Source of the DNA: Phenylobacterium sp.
GTDB taxonomy: Bacteria; Pseudomonadota; Alphaproteobacteria; Caulobacterales; Caulobacteraceae
DNA length: 5,954 bases
Direction of reading: 5' to 3'
Assembly (NCBI GenBank): GCA_028290925.1
Contig: JAQGIX010000139.1
Location: 1-5,954, forward strand
The position numbers and the translations under genes are program-made. The notes below the pieces were generated by a model. The model had not been told where the DNA came from. It did not search any database and was given only the letters and a program-made list of their open reading frames with translations. Position 1 is the first letter of the stretch. Every line of letters begins with the position of its first letter. Positions 1 through 4,578 of this stretch are shown one piece after another.

Positions 1-312
1 CAGGGCTGGATCGAAGGACAAATTGTTCAGATTGGCGACATGATCGCGCGCGCTCAGGTCATTGACGTCACGAAGCTCTCCGGAGCCCAGGTCATGTTCG
101 GCGCCACCGTCTCCGTGATCGACCAAAATACAGAGGACCAGGCCCGCTACCAGATCGTGGGTGAGCATGAGGCAGACGTGAAGAAGGGCCGCATTTCGAT
201 CACCTCCCCCATCGCGCGCGCGATGATCGGCAAGGAGAGCGGTGACGTCGTCGAAGTGAGCAGTCCCGGTGGCTTGAAAGTGTACGAGATCACGAAGGTG
301 GAGTGGGTTTGA
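1..312 (+). CDS. greA: Transcription elongation factor GreA, 3' part (5' end outside window)
   Basis: GreA binds in the RNA polymerase secondary channel and stimulates cleavage of the backtracked transcript so that elongation can resume. The reading frame is open from base 1, and 103 residues are visible of a family length near 158, so about 55 residues of the N-terminal coiled coil lie upstream. The first ~17 visible residues (QGWIEGQIVQIGDMIARAQ) match the end of the second coiled-coil helix. The rest is the complete FKBP-like C-terminal domain, with the family signatures VIDVTKLSG, FGATV, YQIVGEHEAD, GRISITSPIAR, IGKESGD and PGGLKVYEI. It ends at TGA 310-312. The ATG at base 40 is internal and is not the true start. 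The catalytic acidic residues at the coiled-coil tip are not visible. No promoter can be judged. The next gene converges on it, so greA is the last gene of its transcript. Confidence 0.96.
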   Translation, partial: QGWIEGQIVQIGDMIARAQVIDVTKLSGAQVMFGATVSVIDQNTEDQARYQIVGEHEADVKKGRISITSPIARAMIGKESGDVVEVSSPGGLKVYEITKVEWV

Positions 313-341
313 TACACGAAAACAGCCGGCGTCGAGTCACG

Positions 342-356
342 AGCGGTCGAACCGCT
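342..356 (+). terminator. Small dyad after greA, possible 3' hairpin
   Basis: AGCGGT (342-347) and ACCGCT (351-356) are perfect inverted copies around a 3-base loop, 30 nt after the greA stop. No run of T follows, so this is not a canonical intrinsic terminator. It could be a transcript-end hairpin trimmed back from a Rho-dependent end, or chance in GC-rich DNA. Confidence 0.25.
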
Positions 357-480
357 GACGTCTCTGATGCGCCAGGAGCGGCCGTTGGGGCGCTGCCGCA
401 AAGCGGAAGTTCCAGATTAGCCCGGCCTCCGCGGCGAACTGAACGGGGACCCGGAGCCGGCGCCAGCTGACCAAGAGGGG

Positions 481-494
481 GCGGCGGTCGCCGC
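481..494 (-). terminator. GC-rich dyad just past the 109-residue gene
   Basis: GCGGCG (481-486) and CGCCGC (489-494) are perfect inverted copies with a 2-base centre, or a 5 bp stem with a 4-base loop. The dyad begins about 20 nt after the stop of the - strand gene at 514-843, which is where a terminator hairpin would sit. On the - strand it is followed by C-rich sequence with only two or three T, so efficient intrinsic termination is not assured. It lies between two convergent genes and might serve either. Confidence 0.3.
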
Positions 495-513
495 AGTCAT
501 CAGCCCCAACGCG

Positions 514-843
514 TCAGCCGCCGGTCGCATCCACGACGATCGCGACCGTCTTGCCCCGCGACAGCGGCTCCCATCCCGCCACGATGGCGGATGCGATGGC
601 TTTCGCCACGAGTTCCGGAGCGATCTGCGAGGACTGCAGTTGCGGCGCTCCGTATCTGGGGTGCGCACTCGGTGGAAACTCCAGCAGGGCTTCGCGCTGC
701 CCCTCCTTATGACGTACGGCGATCGCCATGCCTCGCCAACCCGCGGCGTCACTGGACCACTGAGGCTGGCGGTGAAGCCGCCAGATATAAGGCTCCCCAT
801 CGACCTCGATCTCAAACCCAGGGCTATGATTGGTTCGTGCCAT
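514..843 (-). CDS. Conserved-looking hypothetical protein, 109 aa
   Basis: I do not recognise a named domain. The protein has the look of a small soluble cytoplasmic protein conserved in Caulobacterales-type alphaproteobacteria. It opens MARTNHSPGFEIEVDGEPYI, then has a Trp/Arg-rich stretch (residues 21-38), a segment resembling a beta-strand hairpin (MAIAVRHKEGQREALLEFPP, 39-58), a probable helix (QIAPELVAKAIASAIVAGW, 73-91) and a C-terminal strand (TVAIVVDATGG). There is no signal peptide or membrane span. The start is fixed: the ATG at 843-841 is preceded by only three sense codons and then an in-frame TAA. No Shine-Dalgarno-like purine run lies before it, so it may be translated from a leaderless or near-leaderless mRNA, which is common in Caulobacter relatives. 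It stands alone and converges with greA. The overlapping frames on both strands look like low-complexity shadow proteins, so this frame is the best coding choice here. Confidence 0.72.
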   Translation of the reverse strand: MARTNHSPGFEIEVDGEPYIWRLHRQPQWSSDAAGWRGMAIAVRHKEGQREALLEFPPSAHPRYGAPQLQSSQIAPELVAKAIASAIVAGWEPLSRGKTVAIVVDATGG

Positions 844-1084
844 GTGAGGGAATTAGTCCGTCAAGCGCGCCCAAGCTACCCCCGCCCCGCGGCTCCGGGC
901 CTGGGGCGGCGCCTGGGCCTGGTCCATGAGCGCGTTAGCGTTGCGAAGAAATCGAGTTTAGCGACCTTCTGCAGAGCATGGCCAGCTCAGCGAGGAGGCT
1001 ACGTTGGAATCAGGCCCGGAAGCGGACCTTCGGCACGCCGTGTCTTGCGAGTTCGCACGCGTCGGCGGGAAGGACTTCACGCCC
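844..1084. other. 241 nt gap with no supported gene
   Basis: This stretch lies between the start of the 109-residue gene and the stop of the LysR gene. It should hold the promoter of the former and the 3' region of the latter. A TTGACG (- strand, 864-859) is present but too close to the start codon to be its -35 element. A G/C-rich run with repeated GCCTGGG (about 899-917) is the only visible repetition. I see no convincing promoter, terminator or RNA gene. Confidence 0.5.
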
Positions 1085-1981
1085 TCAGGGCTGCGCCTCC
1101 TCGAGGAGCCAGTTGCGGAAGGCGGTGATCTTCGGCTCAGCCAGCCGTTCAGCACGGCAGACGAACCAAAATCCGAATGGACTTTCGAGGCTGAGCTCGT
1201 AAGGCCGCACGAGCCGGCCCGCCGCCAGATCGGCGTCGACCAGGGGCGAGAGGCCCAGCGCGAAGCCCTGGCCCGCCAGGGCCGCGGCCAGGGCCATGTG
1301 GCCATTGCGGAATAGCACGCCGCCGAGGTCCAGCCGGCGGTCAACGCCCGCGGCGCCCAACCAGGCCTCCCAGGTGGGCAGACCGGGGGCGACCAGCGAG
1401 GACTCGTCCCGGAGCAGGAGCGAGGCCGGGATGGCGGCGGGATCGGGATAGCGCGCGGCGAGTTCAGGGCTGCAGACGGGGAAGGCGATGGCGGGCGCGA
1501 TCTGTTCGGAGTGCAGATCGCCGTAACCGCCGTCGCCGTAGCGCAGGGCGACGTCAACGGTGTCCCGGTGCAGGTCGACCTGTCGGTCTTCGCCGACCAC
1601 ACGCACCTGCAAGGCCGGATGCTGGGCCAAGAAGCTCGCGATCCGTGGCGCGATCCACTTGCCGGCAAAGCTCTGGACCGTGCTGACCTGAAGGGTGTCG
1701 GCGTCGATGTCCGCCGCCTCAGTCAGGAGCCGTTCCATGTCGAGGAAGACGGTGGTGAGCCGAGGCGCCAGCCGCGCGCCGACCAGGCTCAAAGCAATCG
1801 ACCGGTGGCCGCGCAGGAAGAGTGGCGCGCCCACCCATTCTTCCAGTCGTCGGATCTGGGCGCTGACGGCGGCGGGTGTCACGCTCAGTTCCTCCGCCGC
1901 GGCGACGAAACTCAGATGCCGCGCGGCCGCATCAAAACTGCGCAGCGCGTTCAACGGAAGGGAGCGGATGGAAATCGCCAT
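1085..1981 (-). CDS. LysR-type transcriptional regulator (GcvA-like)
   Basis: A 298-residue protein, the usual length for LysR regulators. These are DNA-binding proteins, normally tetramers, that control a nearby, often divergent, gene in response to a small ligand. The N-terminal winged helix-turn-helix covers about residues 8-66 (LPLNALRSFDAAARHLSFVA, then AAEELSVTPAAVSAQIRRLE, then a wing ending LFLRGHRSIALS). The wording LPLNALRSFDAAARH is typical of the GcvA subgroup. A linker helix follows (about 67-92), then a periplasmic-binding-protein-like effector domain (about 95-296) with VALRYGDGGYGD and the late GFALGLSPLVDADLAAGRLV segment usual in this subgroup. The ligand cannot be read from sequence. 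The ATG at 1981 has a GGAG 13 nt upstream, a rather long spacing. It is transcribed away from the exported two-domain protein that starts 113 bp upstream, its likeliest target, and is probably autoregulated through the shared intergenic DNA. Confidence 0.95.
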   Translation of the reverse strand: MAISIRSLPLNALRSFDAAARHLSFVAAAEELSVTPAAVSAQIRRLEEWVGAPLFLRGHRSIALSLVGARLAPRLTTVFLDMERLLTEAADIDADTLQVSTVQSFAGKWIAPRIASFLAQHPALQVRVVGEDRQVDLHRDTVDVALRYGDGGYGDLHSEQIAPAIAFPVCSPELAARYPDPAAIPASLLLRDESSLVAPGLPTWEAWLGAAGVDRRLDLGGVLFRNGHMALAAALAGQGFALGLSPLVDADLAAGRLVRPYELSLESPFGFWFVCRAERLAEPKITAFRNWLLEEAQP

Positions 1982-2003
1982 GTCAGGTCGAGGGCTCCGG
2001 CAA

Positions 2004-2043
2004 GCTTTTGTGGCGGCAGCGGCGCGCTTTTGTCGTTTGAAGC
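2004..2043. promoter_or_regulatory. Candidate LysR operator in the divergent intergenic region
   Basis: The 8-mer GCTTTTGT occurs at 2004-2011 and again at 2026-2033, a 22 bp period or close to two helical turns. The second copy is also the left arm of a dyad, GCTT (2026-2029) to AAGC (2040-2043), and it contains T-N11-A spacings typical of LysR binding sites. LysR tetramers commonly bind two adjacent sites on the same DNA face between divergent genes, which fits this layout. The assignment to the neighbouring regulator is inference. Confidence 0.35.
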
Positions 2044-2056
2044 CACGCTGGTCCTA

Positions 2057-2094
2057 AGCGAAGTCCTCCATCGACACATACCGGGAGCTTCGCT
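2057..2094 (+). promoter_or_regulatory. Inverted repeat that would sequester the ribosome binding site
   Basis: AGCGAAG (2057-2063) is a perfect inverted match to CTTCGCT (2088-2094). After a 2-base bulge, CTCC (2066-2069) can pair with GGAG (2084-2087), which is the Shine-Dalgarno of the downstream gene. That gives 11 bp of stem, a 14-base loop, and a stem that ends at the base before the GTG start codon at 2095. If transcribed, this hairpin should limit translation initiation. It might instead be a DNA operator or chance. I see no clear -35/-10 pair that would fix the transcript start. Confidence 0.35.
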
Positions 2095-3159
2095 GTGGGC
2101 AAGATGACAACCTGTAGCGGCGCTATGATAGCGCTGCTTCTCTCGACCTCGGCGGCGGCGGCGCCTCTTCGCGACGGCTCCCACGACTTCGATTTCGATT
2201 TCGGGGTCTGGCGCACCGAAATCACGCGCAACCTCCAGCCGTTCTCCGGTTCGAGCGAAACTGTGAAACTCAACGGCACAGTGACGATCCGCAAGATCTG
2301 GGGTGGAAAGGGGCAGTGGGAGGAGATCGAGGCCGATGGGCCGAAGGGCCATTGGGAGGGGATGAGCCTCTTTCTCTACGACCCGGCTGCCCATCAGTGG
2401 AGCCAGACGTTCGTCGGCAGCGCCGACGGAACCATCGCCCGCGGGATGACCGGAGCGTTCAAGGACGGCAAGGGCGAACTGTTTCAGCAAGACACGCTGG
2501 GCGGCCGGTCGGTCCTGGTGCGGGCGACATGGTCGGATATCACGCCCGCTACGCACACCTACCGCGAAGACTATTCCGCCGACGGCGGACGGACTTGGGT
2601 CCGCTCCTTCACGGCCAAGAAGACCAAGATCGCCGACGCTCCGCCCCCTGACTCGCCTGTCGCCGCTTCGCATGACGGCAGCCACGACCTTGACTTCACC
2701 TTCGGCGCCTGGAGGGAGCATTCGCGACGCCTGCTGCATCCGCTCACCGGGTCGACCGATTGGGCGGAGTGGGAGGGCCGCACGGTCGTACGGAAAATCT
2801 GGAGCGGAAAAGCCGACCTGGCTGAGTACAAGGGCGTCACGCCCTCCGGCCCGCTCGAGTTGATCGCCCTGCGCGTCTACAATCCCACAACGCGCCAGTG
2901 GAGCACGAACTTCGCGACCGCCGCGGTGGGCAAGCTCAACGACATCACCGCCGTGGGAGACTTCAAGGACGGCCGCGTCGACTTCTATGACCAGGAGCCC
3001 TTCAACGGCCGCGAGATCCTGGTGCGCTTCTCGATCTACGGCGCCGGCCCGGATACCCACGTCAGCGAACAGGCTTTCTCCGACGACGGCGGAAACACCT
3101 GGGAGACCAACTGGGTCAATCGCTATAGCCGGGCGCCGGCGGCGAGCGACGGAAGCTGA
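2095..3159 (+). CDS. Exported protein with two tandem copies of a ~150-residue domain, function unknown
   Basis: A 354-residue protein. The GTG start at 2095 is preferred because GGGAG (2083-2087) lies 7 nt before it; an ATG at 2104 is the alternative, with a 16 nt gap. Residues 1-22 form a signal peptide: Lys3, a hydrophobic stretch (MIALLLSTS), then an Ala run with cleavage near residue 22, so the mature protein should be periplasmic or secreted. Two homologous units follow, about 27-175 and 194-346, joined by a Pro/Ala linker (181-192). Paired blocks sit at a nearly constant offset of 167-168 residues: DGSHDFDFDFGVW with DGSHDLDFTFGAW, IRKIWGGK with VRKIWSGK, LYDPAAHQWS with VYNPTTRQWS, FKDGKGELFQQD with FKDGRVDFYDQE, SADGGRTW with SDDGGNTW. 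The pattern suggests two similar beta-rich (calycin/lipocalin-like, DUF1579-like) folds, but I cannot name the family. The divergent LysR gene is its probable regulator. No partner gene follows on the same strand. Confidence 0.9.
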   Translation: MGKMTTCSGAMIALLLSTSAAAAPLRDGSHDFDFDFGVWRTEITRNLQPFSGSSETVKLNGTVTIRKIWGGKGQWEEIEADGPKGHWEGMSLFLYDPAAHQWSQTFVGSADGTIARGMTGAFKDGKGELFQQDTLGGRSVLVRATWSDITPATHTYREDYSADGGRTWVRSFTAKKTKIADAPPPDSPVAASHDGSHDLDFTFGAWREHSRRLLHPLTGSTDWAEWEGRTVVRKIWSGKADLAEYKGVTPSGPLELIALRVYNPTTRQWSTNFATAAVGKLNDITAVGDFKDGRVDFYDQEPFNGREILVRFSIYGAGPDTHVSEQAFSDDGGNTWETNWVNRYSRAPAASDGS

Positions 3160-3529
3160 TCGCGCGCAGAGGCGCGTGCCGTGTTGGCGGACTGGCTCCT
3201 GGCCGCGAGCACGTTCGTCACGCTGACCTCCGCGTCGAGAAGCGGAACGCTCCGAGGTCGGCTAACGTCGCGACCTCGACCGGCGCGCAGCGGCCGCGCT
3301 TGTTCAGGGGGCGCTAACCATTCGGGGCCAAGCCTCAAATCACAGGCTCGGCTTCGCAAATGGCAGAGCCTGCGCGCCTTCACCCAGCAACGGTCCCGTC
3401 CCATGACCGCCGCCCTGATCACCAGTCTCGCAGGCTGCGCAGCAGCCGGACTCACGGCGGCGCTCGTCCGGCGACACGTCCTGCAGGTCTACCTGCTTCC
3501 GGTCGCGGGCCTGGGGCCTGGCGCCCGGC
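3160..3529. other. 370 nt intergenic stretch with several inverted repeats
   Basis: This lies between the 3' ends of the convergent two-domain gene and the DedA gene. Apart from the hairpin at 3161-3178, it contains a perfect 8 bp inverted repeat (CGAGGTCG 3253-3260, CGACCTCG 3271-3278), a pair of competing stems at 3331-3372, and GCAGGT/ACCTGC (3483-3488, 3491-3496). Open frames crossing it are Arg- and Ser-rich and have no recognisable domain. I find no supported gene, tRNA or known RNA family here. Confidence 0.5.
3161..3178 (+). terminator. Strong hairpin directly after the two-domain gene
   Basis: CGCGCGC (3161-3167) pairs with GCGCGTG (3172-3178) around an AGAG tetraloop: 7 bp including one G-U. 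It begins one base after the stop codon. The sequence that follows has no T run, so it may stabilise the mRNA 3' end or assist Rho-type termination, not act as a textbook terminator. Confidence 0.4.
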
Positions 3530-3561
3530 TCAGGGCAGCGGACCCTGCCAAGCGCGCCTGA
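3403..3561 (+). CDS. Doubtful small ORF, 52 aa, one hydrophobic segment
   Basis: This frame reads MTAALITSLAGCAAAGLTAA and then a basic and hydrophobic stretch (LVRRHVLQVYLLPVAGLG). It could make a small single-span membrane protein. Against it: no Shine-Dalgarno precedes the ATG (the upstream bases are C-rich), no family is recognisable, and the last 32 bases overlap the 3' end of the DedA gene on the other strand. It is included only because no other gene covers most of this stretch. Confidence 0.15.
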   Translation: MTAALITSLAGCAAAGLTAALVRRHVLQVYLLPVAGLGPGARLRAADPAKRA

Positions 3562-4144
3562 CGAACGCCACCAGAAGGCCGATCACCACAAGCGCGCCGG
3601 CGGCGAGGAGCGCGGTCTGAACGGGTCCGGCGGTGGCCAGCACGGGCCCGGTCAGCGCGCCCGGCAGGATCAGGGCCGTCGCCCACAGCAAGGCCGCCGT
3701 GACGTTGACCAGCTGAAACGGGACCGGCTTCATGCCGAGCATCCCGGCGATCACGGGTATGGTCGGCCGCACGGTCGGGATGAACAGGCCGACGGCCAGG
3801 CTCAGCGTTCCCCAGCGGTCGAAGAAGGCCTTGCCGTCCAGCAGGAGGCGGGGCCATCGCGAGAACGGCCACAGGCCGACGATGCGGCCGCGATAGTGGC
3901 GACCGAGCGCATGGCCGCCCGTCGCCCCGATGACGGCGCCGGCCGCCGCGCCGACGATGTTGGCCCACAGCAGGGCGTCTCCCAAGCCGACCAGGACGCC
4001 GATCCCGAGGAGGATCACCGTGGCCGGGACAAACAGCCCGATGATCGGCGCCGCCTCGGCCAGCGCCATCAGGAACACCATGAGCACGGTCAGCGCTTCA
4101 TGGGTCCGCATGTAGGCCAGAGCCTCGGACACGAGGTCGGTCAT
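3530..4144 (-). CDS. DedA-family (SNARE-associated/VTT domain) membrane protein
   Basis: A 204-residue integral inner-membrane protein, a usual length for DedA proteins. Relatives support membrane homeostasis, and some flip undecaprenyl phosphate or phosphatidylethanolamine. The opening ALAEAAPIIGLFVPATVILL (about 28-46) is the re-entrant loop region after the first hydrophobic stretch. It is followed by a Gly/Ala-rich span (64-83), the amphipathic PRLLLDGKAFFDRWG (98-112), the signature LFIPTVRPTIPVIAGMLGM (120-138) and two C-terminal spans (about 145-165 and 175-195). Relative to E. coli YqjA, the first Arg of the RFxPxxR motif is Leu120 while the second, Arg126, is kept. The start is taken at the ATG at 4144 because the frame upstream (to 4324) reads as Arg-rich non-membrane sequence. 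No Shine-Dalgarno is visible. The wording resembles the DedA type often found near or fused to PAP2 phosphatases. The gene is divergent from the hydrolase. Confidence 0.9.
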   Translation of the reverse strand: MTDLVSEALAYMRTHEALTVLMVFLMALAEAAPIIGLFVPATVILLGIGVLVGLGDALLWANIVGAAAGAVIGATGGHALGRHYRGRIVGLWPFSRWPRLLLDGKAFFDRWGTLSLAVGLFIPTVRPTIPVIAGMLGMKPVPFQLVNVTAALLWATALILPGALTGPVLATAGPVQTALLAAGALVVIGLLVAFVRRAWQGPLP

Positions 4145-4305
4145 CCGCGCGGCCGGGCCGGAGCGCGCGCAACCGTGGCGAAGGTCCGGGGCAGGGGTCG
4201 CGCGAGCATTTGAACCATCCCGACGCCTGCCGGAAGCCAGGTGATCAGCGCCGTGCGCGCTGATTTCCACCGCGCCGCGACGGCGCCCTTTGACAGTGAC
4301 GACGA

Positions 4306-4330
4306 CGCTCGACGAGCGCCGCAAATTTTA
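4306..4330 (-). promoter_or_regulatory. Candidate promoter/operator for the DedA gene
   Basis: On the - strand, TAAAAT (4330-4325) resembles a -10 hexamer in otherwise GC-rich DNA. It would place the transcript start near 4318, about 174 nt before the DedA start codon. The palindrome CGCTCG-A-CGAGCG (4306-4318) would then cover the start site, a usual place for a repressor site. No good -35 element is seen at the expected distance (around 4348-4353), so this is tentative. Confidence 0.22.
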
Positions 4331-4496
4331 TTCGTCCCCGACCGGGCGGCGAGCCCGCCAAGGACCATGATCGCGACCTGTTTCGGGAACCCGCGCCCGT
4401 CGCGCCACGGCTTCGGCCTGTGGATCTGCATCGCGCCCCCAAGCGGATCGCCTCCGCGTCACCTTCGGTAACCGGACTCACTGAACCTCGGCAAGG

Positions 4497-4523
4497 GCTC
4501 GCCAAACCGCCATTCCGGCGAGC
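4497..4523 (+). repeat. Inverted repeat upstream of the hydrolase gene
   Basis: GCTCGCC (4497-4503) and GGCGAGC (4517-4523) are perfect inverted copies around a 13-base loop, ending 55 nt before the hydrolase start codon. It may be a leader hairpin or an operator. It does not include the Shine-Dalgarno. Confidence 0.3.
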
Positions 4524-4578
4524 AAGGAACAGGCGCTGCGCAGGCGGGTTGAGGGCGGCTGGACGCAGGGAGACGCCG

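Larger units (their letters stand above)
4145..4578. other. 434 nt divergent intergenic region
   Basis: This region lies between the DedA gene (-) and the hydrolase gene (+) and must hold both promoters. Visible elements are a 13 bp palindrome (4306-4318), an AT-rich island (AAATTTTATT, 4323-4332) giving TAAAAT on the - strand, a TTGACA on the + strand (4290-4295) without a matching -10 at 16-18 bp, and a 7 bp inverted repeat (4497-4523) ahead of the hydrolase. A 96-codon - strand ORF (4431-4141) ends in an ATGA overlap with the DedA start; its protein is Arg-rich and unconvincing. Confidence 0.5.

Noticed and set aside
897..917. Repeated GCCTGGG motifs, and a shared CGGGCCTGGGGC with about 3506-3517
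   Set aside because: Short G/C-rich matches like these are expected by chance at this base composition. No longer similarity or shared context links the two places.
640..1128. 162-codon + strand frame across the hypothetical gene and the following gap
   Set aside because: It is Arg/Pro/Ser-rich with no ribosome binding site or domain. The 109-residue - strand frame has more protein-like composition.
1511..2107. 198-codon + strand frame across the LysR gene
   Set aside because: It is antisense to an unmistakable LysR protein and reads as low-complexity sequence.
1951..3060. 369-codon open frame on the - strand opposite the two-domain gene
   Set aside because: It is a shadow of the repeat-containing + strand gene, with no recognisable domain, and it overlaps the LysR start region.
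3483..3496. GCAGGT-CT-ACCTGC inverted repeat
   Set aside because: A 2-base centre prevents a full hairpin, and 6 bp arms are not striking here. It is noted only as part of the intergenic stretch.
4290..4295. Consensus TTGACA on the + strand as a -35 element for the hydrolase
   Set aside because: No -10-like hexamer lies 16-18 bp downstream. The AT-rich patch is about 10 bp too far.
4145..4324. 60-residue N-terminal extension of the DedA frame
   Set aside because: The extension is Arg/Ser/Ala-rich and unlike DedA N-termini. The membrane protein begins naturally at MTDLVSEAL.
4420..4578. N-terminal extension of the hydrolase frame back to a GTG at 4420
   Set aside because: The added 53 residues are Arg/Pro-rich with no family resemblance, while the ATG at 4579 has an excellent Shine-Dalgarno and opens directly into a hydrophobic segment.
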